This document shows positions 1 through 7,511 of a DNA stretch of 64,000 nt, one piece after another (positions within the stretch are counted from its first letter, which is position 1; each line of letters starts with the position of its first letter). The stretch is taken from NCBI GenBank assembly GCA_900757145.1, contig CAAEMT010000003.1, forward strand, positions 1 to 64,000. Reading direction: 5' to 3'. This DNA comes from Lachnospiraceae bacterium. GTDB lineage: Bacteria > Bacillota > Clostridia > Lachnospirales > Lachnospiraceae. The notes below the pieces were generated by a model that saw only the letters and a program-made list of their open reading frames with translations, did not search any database and had not been told where the DNA came from. Both the position numbers and the translations under genes were made by a program.

Positions 1-104
1 ATTTTCTGTGTTCTTTTTTCTGTTCAAATCATATTTACTTTTCAAAGTACACATTTCGGCTATTGCCGGTAATAATCACTCAGGATTCCGAGAGATCATA
101 GTAG

Positions 105-141
105 AAAAAAGACTTACCCACACAAAAAGCGCGGATAAGTC
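105..141 (-). terminator. Intrinsic terminator, minus strand
   Basis: Read on the minus strand, arms GACTTATCC (133-141) and GGGTAAGTC (111-119) pair with one mismatch and are followed by six T (105-110). It would end leftward transcripts from the decayed regulator at 308-982. Confidence 0.6.
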
Positions 142-307
142 TCGTTATTAAACACCGTACCAGATGGAATCATCAATATGTTGACACGGCGACTTCGTTT
201 GAAGCTAACTACTCCCTTATTCAATTCATTCAATATAACAGACGCGGGCGTTTCTGTCAAATGGATTTGATAGGGATTGGTGGACGTATCGCTTCTGTAT
301 GGCTCAG
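142..307. other. No gene seen
   Basis: Between the minus-strand terminator and the pseudogene stop codon I see no convincing reading frame, repeat or RNA motif. It may be the eroded 3' end of the neighbouring pseudogene region. Confidence 0.4.
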
Positions 308-982
308 TTACCTTTTCAGCTCCTTTACAAGCTCCTGATATTCCGGACTGTCATTTAAAAATGCAAATTCGCTTCCGTTTTCCATTTCCTCCTGCACTAT
401 AGACAAAAGATGTTTTGATAGGATATTTATTTCGGAAGAGTCTAAATGTCTGTAAAGGGGGCTTCTTTCGGGTTGCCATTTTTCACGCATCGCCGTTAAA
501 GTGGCTTTGAGTGCGGATAAGCAAGTCTCTTTGTCCTTCTTTATCACGGACAGGGAAAGCTTTGCGTGATACGGGGCATACGGAAGCGTATCAAACAGTC
601 GGGACGCCTGCTCATAAATAATAAATATCGGCATAATAATCTGCGTCCTCTATGCGTTCTTCTTTCACTGCAATATCAAGCATATTCATCAGCGCAGTCT
701 GGATCTCAGTAATGCCCTTTAAGATGCGGTGTTCCCATATGTTCAGTGCGTCGGAATACCGCCCCTGCTCTGTGTAGAGAATGGCTATCTGCTCTTCCTT
801 ATCGATTGAGGTGGAGGGCAGGGTATTGATCAGCTCCTCAGCCTTGGCAAAATCTTTTCTGTTCAGATTGCGGGTAATCAGCATACTGACGGCGTTTTCT
901 TTTATTTCGATATTCTGGCTTGCAGATAACCGCTCAAAGAACGATTCAAGCTTTTTTCCCGAATCATTTGATTTATTTTCAT
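308..982 (-). pseudogene. Decayed XRE-type regulator with C-terminal TPR-like region
   Basis: Minus-strand pseudogene. A strong site (GGAGGGA) precedes ATG at 982, and the first ten codons, MKINQMIREK, look like the start of an XRE helix-turn-helix regulator. The rest of the DNA-binding domain is missing, and about 12 codons later the frame of the C-terminal part has to be picked up in another phase (SFFERLSASQ... then NRKDFAKAEELINTL). A second break lies at 614-627, where the heptamer ATAAATA is tandemly duplicated. Removing one copy joins ...ADYYADIY to EQASRLFDTL. The remaining helical repeats resemble the tetratricopeptide-like tail of XRE regulators. It is dead as a regulator. The family call is inference from the start and the helical repeats. 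Confidence 0.6.
614..627. repeat. 7-bp tandem duplication causing a frameshift
   Basis: ATAAATA occurs twice back to back (614-620, 621-627). Deleting one copy restores a continuous minus-strand reading frame through the XRE-type pseudogene, so this is probably the inactivating or a secondary slippage mutation. Confidence 0.7.
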
Positions 983-1144
983 ATTGTCCCTCCGATTGGC
1001 TGTGTTCTTATCATATCAAAGTCCGTTCTGTGGGACAATGGACTTGTTTTTAAATTTTTTGTTCAAAAAATGAACCTCTGGTTAAGTATGCGGCATGGTA
1101 CTTGGGAAAAGGCAGGGCATTTTGTACGCTTTGGCGGTTCGTGA

Positions 1145-1173
1145 TTGTCCTGCCTTGCATTTTGCGATACAAT
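1145..1173 (+). promoter_or_regulatory. Candidate sigma-A promoter of topB
   Basis: TTGTCC (1145-1150), 17-nt spacer, TACAAT (1168-1173), about 50 nt upstream of the topB start. A nearby inverted repeat AAGGCAGG/CCTGCCTT (1109-1116, 1149-1156) overlaps the -35. Confidence 0.45.
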
Positions 1174-1221
1174 AGGAGCAGGAATTTTCGGAATGAGTTT
1201 TTCAGGAAAGGATTTTATGCG

Positions 1222-3417
1222 ATGAAGACACTTGTATTGGCGGAAAAACCGTCTGTAGGACGCGATATTGCCCGAGTGCTACACTGTCAGCAGAACGGGA
1301 ACGGATATATAGAAGGAAAAGAGTACGTTGTGACGTGGGGACTCGGTCATCTGGTAGAGCTGAAGACTCCGGAAGGGTATGACGGTAAATATAAGGAGTG
1401 GAGGACGGAGGATCTTCCAATCATGCCGGAACGGCTTGAAACGGAGGTGATCGCGCAGACGAAGAAGCAGTACCGGACAGTGCAGGGGCTGCTTTGGAGA
1501 AAGGATATAGCCGACGTAGTGATCGCGACAGACGCCGGAAGAGAAGGAGAACTGGTGGCGCGATGGATATTGCAGAAGGCGGGCTGCAAAAAACGATGTC
1601 GGAGACTGTGGATATCTTCTGTTACGGATAAGGCGATCAGGGAGGGTTTTGCCGGACTGAAAGATGCAAAAGAGTACGATAATCTGTTTGCGGCTGCCGT
1701 CTCAAGGGCAGAGGCTGACTGGTTAGTAGGGATCAATGCTACGCGGGCGCTGACCTGTAAGTATAATGCGCAGCTCTCCTGCGGACGGGTACAGACGCCG
1801 ACGCTTGCGATGATCGCGGCGAGAGAGGAAGAGATACGGAAATTTCAGCCGGAGAGCTACTATACGGTGAGAGCAGAAGCTTCGGATGTGTTGTTTCAGT
1901 GGAAAGACGCTTCGTCGGGAAGTCTGCGCACTTTTTCAAAGGAAAGAGCAGAGAAGATACGCAGTAATCTGACCGGAAAAACGATGACGATTGAAAAGAC
2001 AGAGAAGAAAAAGAAAAAAACGTACGCGCCGCTGCTTTATGATCTGACAGAGCTTCAGCGGGAGTGCAACAGCCGTTTCGGATATTCGGCAAAAGAGACG
2101 CTTAATATCATGCAGCGTCTGTATGAAAATCATAAGGTGCTGACGTATCCGCGCACGGATTCCCGTTATCTGACGAAGGATATTATTCCTACGCTTCGGG
2201 AGCGCATCGATTCCTGTGGGATGGGGCCGTACCGGACAATAGCGGCGAAAGTAAAAAACAGGACGTTTTCGGGTACGCTCTCTTTTGTAAATGACGCAAA
2301 GGTATCGGATCACCATGCGATCATCCCGACGGAGCAGACACCGGACTTAAGCCATATGACAGTGGATGAACGCCGCGTATATGATCTGGTGGTGCGCCGT
2401 TTTCTGGCTGTTCTGTATCCCGCCTTTGAGTATGAGGAAATGGTCGTAACGGCGAAATGTGGGGGCGATCTGTTTGTGGCAAAAGGAAAAACTGTTCTTG
2501 CTTCGGGCTGGAAGGAAGCGTACGGAGAGTTACAGGAGGAGACAAAAGAAGAGGAGGAAGACGAGTGTCGGGAGCAGATTCTGCCTCCGCTTGCACAGGG
2601 GATGAAGCTTCCGGTGAGATCCGTCCGGATAAAAGAAGGGAAAACGAATCCTCCGGCTCGGTTTCGGGAGGCAACGCTTCTTTCGGCAATGGAAAATCCT
2701 GTAAAATATATGGAAAGCGGCGATAAAGCGCGCGCAAAGACACTTACGCAGACGGGAGGTCTCGGAACGGTGGCTACGCGGGCAGATATTATAGACAAAC
2801 TTTTTGGAAGTTTTCTGATGGAGAAAAAGGGACAGGACATCTATCTGACAGCCAAAGGCCGCCAACTGCTCCAGCTTGTGCCGGAGGATCTGCGCAGGCC
2901 GGAGCTTACCGCGGACTGGGAAATGAAGCTTGCAAAAATAGCTGACGGAACTATAAAAAGAGACCGGTTTATGAAAGAAATACGCAGTTATACGCGGGAG
3001 CTGTTAGGCGAGATCAGCACGCAGGAGGGAACGTACCGCCACGAAAACATGACAAATAAAAAATGTCCCGTCTGCGGAAAACGACTGCTGTCCGTAAATG
3101 GAAAGAATGCGAAGCTGCTTGTCTGTCAGGATAGAAACTGCGGTTACAGGGAAACAGTATCGCGCACATCTAACGCACGTTGTCCCGTCTGCCATAAGAA
3201 GATGGAATTGTCAGGAAGCGGTGAAAACGCGGTATTTTTCTGCGGCTGCGGTTACAGAGAGCGTCTGGAAAAATTCAAGGAGCGAAGAAAGAAAGAGGGC
3301 GCCGGCGTGACAAAGCGCGATGTGGCAGCGTATATGAAAAAGCAGCAGAAAGCTGCGGACGAGCCGGTGAATAACGCACTGGCGGCGGCTCTGGCTGGAA
3401 TAAAGCTGGATCAATGA
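1222..3417 (+). CDS. topB: DNA topoisomerase III (type IA)
   Basis: 731-residue type IA topoisomerase that cuts and passes single strands, relaxing negative supercoils and decatenating replication or recombination intermediates. The TOPRIM domain starts at LVLAEKPSVGRDIARVL (residues 4-20) and has the acidic motif ATDAGREGE (102-110). The catalytic tyrosine is Y309 in LTYPRTDSRYL. The motif SCGRVQTPTLAMIA lies at 186-199. After the core come two zinc-ribbon-like four-cysteine units (CPVCGKRL...CGYRE and CPVCHKKM...CGCGYRE) typical of Firmicute TopB tails. I chose ATG 1222 because AGGAAAGG precedes it and the protein then begins with the conserved MKTLVLAEKP. The upstream in-frame extension to 1102 is unlike the family. 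It stands alone, followed by an unrelated transporter. Confidence 0.95.
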   Translation: MKTLVLAEKPSVGRDIARVLHCQQNGNGYIEGKEYVVTWGLGHLVELKTPEGYDGKYKEWRTEDLPIMPERLETEVIAQTKKQYRTVQGLLWRKDIADVVIATDAGREGELVARWILQKAGCKKRCRRLWISSVTDKAIREGFAGLKDAKEYDNLFAAAVSRAEADWLVGINATRALTCKYNAQLSCGRVQTPTLAMIAAREEEIRKFQPESYYTVRAEASDVLFQWKDASSGSLRTFSKERAEKIRSNLTGKTMTIEKTEKKKKKTYAPLLYDLTELQRECNSRFGYSAKETLNIMQRLYENHKVLTYPRTDSRYLTKDIIPTLRERIDSCGMGPYRTIAAKVKNRTFSGTLSFVNDAKVSDHHAIIPTEQTPDLSHMTVDERRVYDLVVRRFLAVLYPAFEYEEMVVTAKCGGDLFVAKGKTVLASGWKEAYGELQEETKEEEEDECREQILPPLAQGMKLPVRSVRIKEGKTNPPARFREATLLSAMENPVKYMESGDKARAKTLTQTGGLGTVATRADIIDKLFGSFLMEKKGQDIYLTAKGRQLLQLVPEDLRRPELTADWEMKLAKIADGTIKRDRFMKEIRSYTRELLGEISTQEGTYRHENMTNKKCPVCGKRLLSVNGKNAKLLVCQDRNCGYRETVSRTSNARCPVCHKKMELSGSGENAVFFCGCGYRERLEKFKERRKKEGAGVTKRDVAAYMKKQQKAADEPVNNALAAALAGIKLDQ

Positions 3418-3472
3418 ATGCAGTAGATAGAATAATGTGAGAGCCATATAGTTATCAGGGAGAAACATCAGT

Positions 3473-4471
3473 ATGCGTATAGGAAAGAAGAGCCCTAAAA
3501 GAGAAAAAAGGGCGATGACAGTATCGTTGTATGCGAATTTGTTTTTTGTCGTGATTGAGTTGATTATGGCAATCGTAACGAGTTCGCAGGCAGTTTTGCT
3601 TGATGCGGTATATGATGGGATTGAGTTTGTAATGCTGCTTCCATCCGTTTTCTTGATACCGCTTTTGTATCAGCCCAGTAATGAAAAATATCCGTTTGGA
3701 CATATGCAGCTTGAGACGGTATTTATTGTGATCAAGGGAACCACCATGGCAGCAGTAACAGTAGGACTTATTATGAACAGTGTAGATATAATCCTGCACG
3801 GCGGAAGACGGATTTCGTTTGGCACGGTTGCCTGGTTTGAGTTGTTTGCATGTGTGCTCGGAATTATTGTCACCTTATATCTGCGTAGGAAAAATAAGGG
3901 ACTTAATTCTCCGATTGTAGAGGCAGAAATGCAGGGATGGAAGATAGATAGCCTGATTTCTTTTGGGATGACGGCGGCATTTTTTCTGCCTATACTGATA
4001 CAGCAGGAATTTTTCCAGAAGTTTGTCCCGTATTTGGACTCCGTATTTACGATCATACTGTCGTTGATCATGCTCCCGGTTCCGGTACGAACCGTTATTT
4101 CCGGCATACGGGATCTTCTGCTTATCTCGCCGGAGGAAGAAACGGTGGCAGACATAAAAAGTCTGGTAGAGCCGATCATTAGGGAAAGTAATTGTTCCGA
4201 GCTTATATATGAGATCGTGCGGACAGGCAGAAAGCTCTGGATCAGCGCATATATTACGCTTGATAAAGACGAATTATCTGTACGCAAATTCAAGGCGCTG
4301 CAGACAAGGTGCATTGCGGCTCTTGCGCGGAGGTACACCGATTTTTACTTTGAACTTCTTCCGGAAATTGAATTTCATCCGGAAGAGTTGGAAAATTTAT
4401 CGCATATGGAAAAAAGTGAGCTATCCAACGCAGGCAGCGTTTGCCTGAAGGCACAAAGTGAGGAAAGATAA
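3473..4471 (+). CDS. Cation diffusion facilitator family transporter
   Basis: 332-residue membrane protein of the CDF type, which exports divalent metals (Zn, Mn, Fe, Co) against protons. About six hydrophobic segments occupy residues 15-205 and a cytoplasmic ferredoxin-like domain follows. Helix 2 carries LLDAVYDGIEF (a DxxxD metal pair) and is followed by the YPFGHMQLE loop, matching the YPFGH signature of the family. In helix 5 the expected HxxxD is GWKID, so one usual metal ligand is missing and metal choice may differ. The start has AGGGAGA 9-10 nt upstream. It begins 55 nt after topB and probably has its own or a shared transcript; a hairpin follows at 4496. Confidence 0.85.
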   Translation: MRIGKKSPKREKRAMTVSLYANLFFVVIELIMAIVTSSQAVLLDAVYDGIEFVMLLPSVFLIPLLYQPSNEKYPFGHMQLETVFIVIKGTTMAAVTVGLIMNSVDIILHGGRRISFGTVAWFELFACVLGIIVTLYLRRKNKGLNSPIVEAEMQGWKIDSLISFGMTAAFFLPILIQQEFFQKFVPYLDSVFTIILSLIMLPVPVRTVISGIRDLLLISPEEETVADIKSLVEPIIRESNCSELIYEIVRTGRKLWISAYITLDKDELSVRKFKALQTRCIAALARRYTDFYFELLPEIEFHPEELENLSHMEKSELSNAGSVCLKAQSEER

Positions 4472-4495
4472 CAAAAGGGGAAAAGAATCTTTTAT

Positions 4496-4546
4496 GAGAA
4501 CGGGCATTTATATTGTACGTTCTCTGAATGGTTCTTTTTTATTTTT
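4496..4546 (+). terminator. Probable terminator after the CDF gene
   Basis: GAGAACG (4496-4502) pairs with CGTTCTC (4518-4524), or alternatively AGAAC (4497-4501) pairs with GTTCT (4531-4535) directly before a T6ATTTTT tract. Two competing stems make the exact form unsure. Confidence 0.45.
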
Positions 4547-4552
4547 CGAATT

Positions 4553-4571
4553 ACCTATTGACAAGATAGGT
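4553..4571 (+). promoter_or_regulatory. Rrf2-type operator 1 (overlaps -35)
   Basis: Inverted repeat ACCTAT-N7-ATAGGT, 19 bp, lying over the TTGACA hexamer. An equivalent 19-bp site lies 41 bp downstream. Occupancy would block RNA polymerase. The likely binder is the Rrf2 protein encoded at the end of the same operon (inference). Confidence 0.6.
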
Positions 4572-4586
4572 AAAATAAAATATAAT
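4558..4586 (+). promoter_or_regulatory. Consensus sigma-A promoter of the sulfur operon
   Basis: TTGACA (4558-4563), exactly 17 nt, TATAAT (4581-4586): a perfect consensus, so control probably rests on the two flanking operators rather than on an activator. Confidence 0.85.
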
Positions 4587-4593
4587 GCAAAAA

Positions 4594-4612
4594 ACCTATT
4601 TAATAAGTAGGT
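4594..4612 (+). promoter_or_regulatory. Rrf2-type operator 2 (overlaps +1)
   Basis: ACCTATT-N5-AAGTAGGT reads as ACCTA...TAGGT with 19-bp span, matching operator 1. It sits just after the -10 where transcription should begin. Centre-to-centre distance from operator 1 is 41 bp, close to four helical turns. Confidence 0.6.
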
Positions 4613-4627
4613 AATAGGAGGCATGCG

Positions 4628-4696
4628 ATGGAACTCCATTTTGAAAAGCTTGTGAGAGAAAACTTTCGTTTTGGCCGAATGCGGCGATGTTCGTAA
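4628..4696 (+). CDS. Short leader peptide with Cys just before the stop
   Basis: A 22-codon reading frame with a perfect AGGAGG (4616-4621) six nucleotides before ATG 4628. The peptide starts MELHFEKLVREN and ends GRMRRCS followed by TAA. It is the first frame in the leader of the metY-cysK operon and has a better ribosome site than metY itself. The basic, Cys-containing end next to cysteine genes suggests a sensing leader peptide, but I see no terminator hairpin between it and metY, so classical attenuation is not supported. It could also be a small functional protein. That it is translated is inferred only from the ribosome site. Confidence 0.5.
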   Translation: MELHFEKLVRENFRFGRMRRCS

Positions 4697-4752
4697 CTAT
4701 GAAGAAAGATCACGAAAACAGATACATGAAAAGAAACGAAAGGAATGATATT

Positions 4753-6036
4753 ATGTCAAAATACAGATTTGAAACGCTTCAGCTCCATGTTGGTCAGGAA
4801 ACGCCGGATCCGGCCACAGATGCGCGCGCAGTACCTATTTATGCGACGACTTCTTATGTTTTTCATGATTGTGTTCATGCGGCGGCACGTTTTGGACTTA
4901 CGGATGCCGGAAATATTTATGGCCGTTTGACAAACTCTACGCAGGAGGTTCTGGAAAAACGCGCTGCGGTTCTGGAAGGAGGAACGGCAGCTTTGGCACT
5001 TGCTTCCGGCGCGGCTGCGATCGCGTATACGCTGCAGGCGCTTGGTCAAAATGGCGGACATATTGTCGCGCAGAAAACAATTTACGGCGGCAGCTATAAT
5101 CTGATGGCGCACACGCTTCCGGGATTTGGCATTACAGCCTCCTTTGTCAACATTCATGATCTTGATGAAGTGGAAGCGGCGATTCAGGACAATACGAGAG
5201 CGATCTACATAGAAACGCTGGGCAACCCAAATAGTGATATTCCGGATATCGACGCTTTAGCCGCACTCGCTCACAGACATGGTCTTCCGCTTGTCGTAGA
5301 TAATACTTTTGGTACGCCGTATTTCGTTCGGCCGATCGAGCATGGAGCCGATATTGTCGTACATTCTGCCACAAAGTTTCTTGGAGGCCATGGCACTGCG
5401 CTGGGAGGGATCATCGTAGACGGCGGAACGTTTGACTGGGCTGCCTCTGGAAAATATCCGGCCATTGCAGCGCCGAATCCAAGCTATCACGGCGTTTCTT
5501 TTGTGGATGCAGCAGGTCCGGCAGCTTTCGTTACGTATATCCGTGCTATTTTGCTTCGCGATACGGGAGCGGCGATCTCCCCCTTTGCAGCGTTTTTATT
5601 ACTGCAGGGCATTGAGACACTGTCGCTGCGTCTGGAGCGCCATGCCGAAAATACGAAGCGGGCAGTTGCATTTTTAAGCAGCCATCCGCTTGTGGAAAAG
5701 GTGAATCATCCGTCCCTTCCGGCGCATCCGGATCATGCGCTTTATCAGAAATACTTCCCGAATGGCGGCGCTTCTATTTTTACATTCGATATAAAAGGGG
5801 GACAGGAGGCAGCGTACAAATTCATTGATCATCTGCAGATATTTTCCCTGCTTGCGAATGTGGCGGATGTGAAAAGCCTTGTGATCCATCCGGCAACTAC
5901 AACACACAGCCAGCTTTCGGCAAAAGAACTGGAAGAGCAGGAAATTAAGCCGAGCACCATCCGGCTTTCGATCGGAACGGAACATATAGAAGATATCATT
6001 GATGATTTACAGCGCGGGTTCGATGCAGTAAAATAA
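4753..6036 (+). CDS. metY: O-acetylhomoserine sulfhydrylase / aminocarboxypropyltransferase
   Basis: 427-residue PLP enzyme of the Cys/Met metabolism family. It is expected to join O-acetyl-homoserine (or -serine) with sulfide to give homocysteine (or cysteine) in the cytosol. The PLP lysine is K208 in VVHSATKFLGGHGT. The N-terminal FETLQLHVGQ and IYATTSYVF and the cofactor aspartate in VVDNTFGTPY (D183) fit the OAH sulfhydrylase branch, as does the length of about 427. I chose ATG 4753 (AAAGGAATGATATT precedes it) because it gives the family N-terminus; an upstream in-frame ATG at 4687 overlaps the leader peptide. It is the first large gene of metY-cysK-rrf2. Methionine gamma-lyase is a less likely alternative. 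Confidence 0.88.
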   Translation: MSKYRFETLQLHVGQETPDPATDARAVPIYATTSYVFHDCVHAAARFGLTDAGNIYGRLTNSTQEVLEKRAAVLEGGTAALALASGAAAIAYTLQALGQNGGHIVAQKTIYGGSYNLMAHTLPGFGITASFVNIHDLDEVEAAIQDNTRAIYIETLGNPNSDIPDIDALAALAHRHGLPLVVDNTFGTPYFVRPIEHGADIVVHSATKFLGGHGTALGGIIVDGGTFDWAASGKYPAIAAPNPSYHGVSFVDAAGPAAFVTYIRAILLRDTGAAISPFAAFLLLQGIETLSLRLERHAENTKRAVAFLSSHPLVEKVNHPSLPAHPDHALYQKYFPNGGASIFTFDIKGGQEAAYKFIDHLQIFSLLANVADVKSLVIHPATTTHSQLSAKELEEQEIKPSTIRLSIGTEHIEDIIDDLQRGFDAVK

Positions 6037-6054
6037 AGAGAGGAGCGTTTTGAT

Positions 6055-6987
6055 ATGGCAAACATCTATACTTCGGCAGAACAGCTGATTGGAAATACAC
6101 CGCTTCTGGAATTGACCAGGATAGAAAAAGAATACCACCTGCAGGCCAAAATTCTGGCAAAGCTGGAATACTTTAATCCGGCCGGTTCAGTTAAGGATCG
6201 TGTGGCAAAGGCGATTCTGGACGATGCGGAGCGTACAGGCAGGCTCAAAGATGATTCTGTCATTATCGAGCCGACTTCCGGCAATACCGGTATTGGTCTT
6301 GCGTCTGTTGCGGCAGCCAGAGGATACCGCACTATCCTTGTCATGCCAGACACGATGTCGGTAGAGAGACGCCAGCTTATGAAAGCGTACGGAGCAGAGC
6401 TTGTGCTTAGCGACGGGGGGAAAGGCATGAAGGGGGCGATCGAAAAGGCGCAGGAGCTGGCAAAGGAAGTACCGAACAGCTTTATGCCGGGGCAGTTTAC
6501 GAACCCTTCGAATCCAAAAGCCCATAGAGAGGGAACTGGTCCTGAAATATATAGAGATACGGAGGGTGTGATCGATATCTTTGTTGCCGGAGTAGGTACA
6601 GGAGGAACAGTGACCGGCGTAGGAGAATATCTGAAAGAACAGAAGCCGGATATTCAGATCGTGGCAGTCGAGCCGGCAGCCTCAGCGGTGCTTTCCTCCG
6701 GGATCAGCGGTCCGCACAAGATACAGGGGATTGGAGCCGGATTTGTTCCGAACACCTTAAATACATCTATTTATGATGAGATTATAACGGTGGAAAATGA
6801 AGATGCGTTTGCTGTCGGAAAACTTGTTGGACAAAGAGAAGGGGTTCTCGTAGGTATTTCTTCCGGTGCAGCCTTATGGGCAGCGATCCAGCTTGCGAAA
6901 AGAGAGGAAAATAAAGGAAAAACTATTGTTGTGCTCCTGCCGGATACAGGAGAAAGATATTTGTCAACGCCTCTTTTTTCGGAATAA
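6055..6987 (+). CDS. cysK: Cysteine synthase A (O-acetylserine sulfhydrylase)
   Basis: 310-residue fold-type II PLP enzyme making cysteine from O-acetylserine and sulfide. The PLP lysine is K47 in NPAGSVKDRVA. The substrate loop TSGNTGIGLA and the phosphate-cup glycine stretch GVGTGGTVTGVG are intact. The site GAGAGGAGCG stands just upstream of ATG 6055, 18 nt after metY, so the two are one transcript under the dual-operator promoter. The C-terminal end is shorter than some CysK proteins but complete. Confidence 0.93.
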   Translation: MANIYTSAEQLIGNTPLLELTRIEKEYHLQAKILAKLEYFNPAGSVKDRVAKAILDDAERTGRLKDDSVIIEPTSGNTGIGLASVAAARGYRTILVMPDTMSVERRQLMKAYGAELVLSDGGKGMKGAIEKAQELAKEVPNSFMPGQFTNPSNPKAHREGTGPEIYRDTEGVIDIFVAGVGTGGTVTGVGEYLKEQKPDIQIVAVEPAASAVLSSGISGPHKIQGIGAGFVPNTLNTSIYDEIITVENEDAFAVGKLVGQREGVLVGISSGAALWAAIQLAKREENKGKTIVVLLPDTGERYLSTPLFSE

Positions 6988-7009
6988 AAAGAAACGAGGA
7001 AACAAAGAA

Positions 7010-7432
7010 ATGATGATCTCAACAAGAGGAAGATATGCTTTGAGAGTGCTGCTTGACCTTGCAGAAAATCAGAAGGAAGGTTACATTGCGATGAAGCAAG
7101 TGGCGATGCGGCAAGAGCTGTCTCTGAAATATATCGAACAAATCATGCCGGTGCTCTCTAAGAACCATTATGTGAAAGGTATCCAGGGGAAAGGCGGCGG
7201 ATACCGTCTGGTAAAAGCTCCGGAAGAGTATCGGGTTGGAGATATTCTGAGATTGACAGAGGGCAATCTTGCTCCGGTAGCCTGTTTGGAATGCGATGCA
7301 AAAACGTGCAGGCGTGCAAATATCTGCAAAACACTTCCGATGTGGAAAGAGTTTCATCAGATGGTTTTAGATTATTTTGATAATATTACGCTGTTAGATC
7401 TGATGGACTGGGATGAATTTCGCTGCTTTTAA
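7010..7432 (+). CDS. Rrf2 family transcriptional regulator (CymR/IscR-like)
   Basis: 140-residue winged-helix regulator. The N-terminus MISTRGRYALRVLLDLA and the recognition region LSLKYIEQIMPVLSKNHYVKG plus GKGGGYRL are hallmark Rrf2 features. Residues from about 94 carry four cysteines, ACLECDAKTCRRANIC, close to the IscR iron-sulfur spacing, though the histidine that usually follows is Leu. The protein may therefore sense Fe-S or sulfur status rather than acting as a cysteine-synthase-bound CymR. It starts 22 nt after cysK with ACGAGGA upstream; ATG 7010 and 7013 are both possible. It probably represses its own operon through the two 19-bp sites at 4553 and 4594 (inference). Confidence 0.88.
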   Translation: MMISTRGRYALRVLLDLAENQKEGYIAMKQVAMRQELSLKYIEQIMPVLSKNHYVKGIQGKGGGYRLVKAPEEYRVGDILRLTEGNLAPVACLECDAKTCRRANICKTLPMWKEFHQMVLDYFDNITLLDLMDWDEFRCF

Positions 7433-7511
7433 GTTAATTTAAAGTAAGGTTTGTATAATAAAACCCGTTAAAAGAAATAAAGAGAAGTTGTAAACGGAAA
7501 GGAGTTTTATT

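Noticed and set aside
2310..2840. Minus-strand frame of 176 codons opposite topB
   Set aside because: Ser/Arg-rich composition typical of antisense shadows and no ribosome site.
4560..4752. SAM riboswitch or T-box in the metY leader
   Set aside because: No S-box core or T-box sequence is readable and there is no terminator between the promoter and metY; the two inverted repeats and the Rrf2 gene explain control better.
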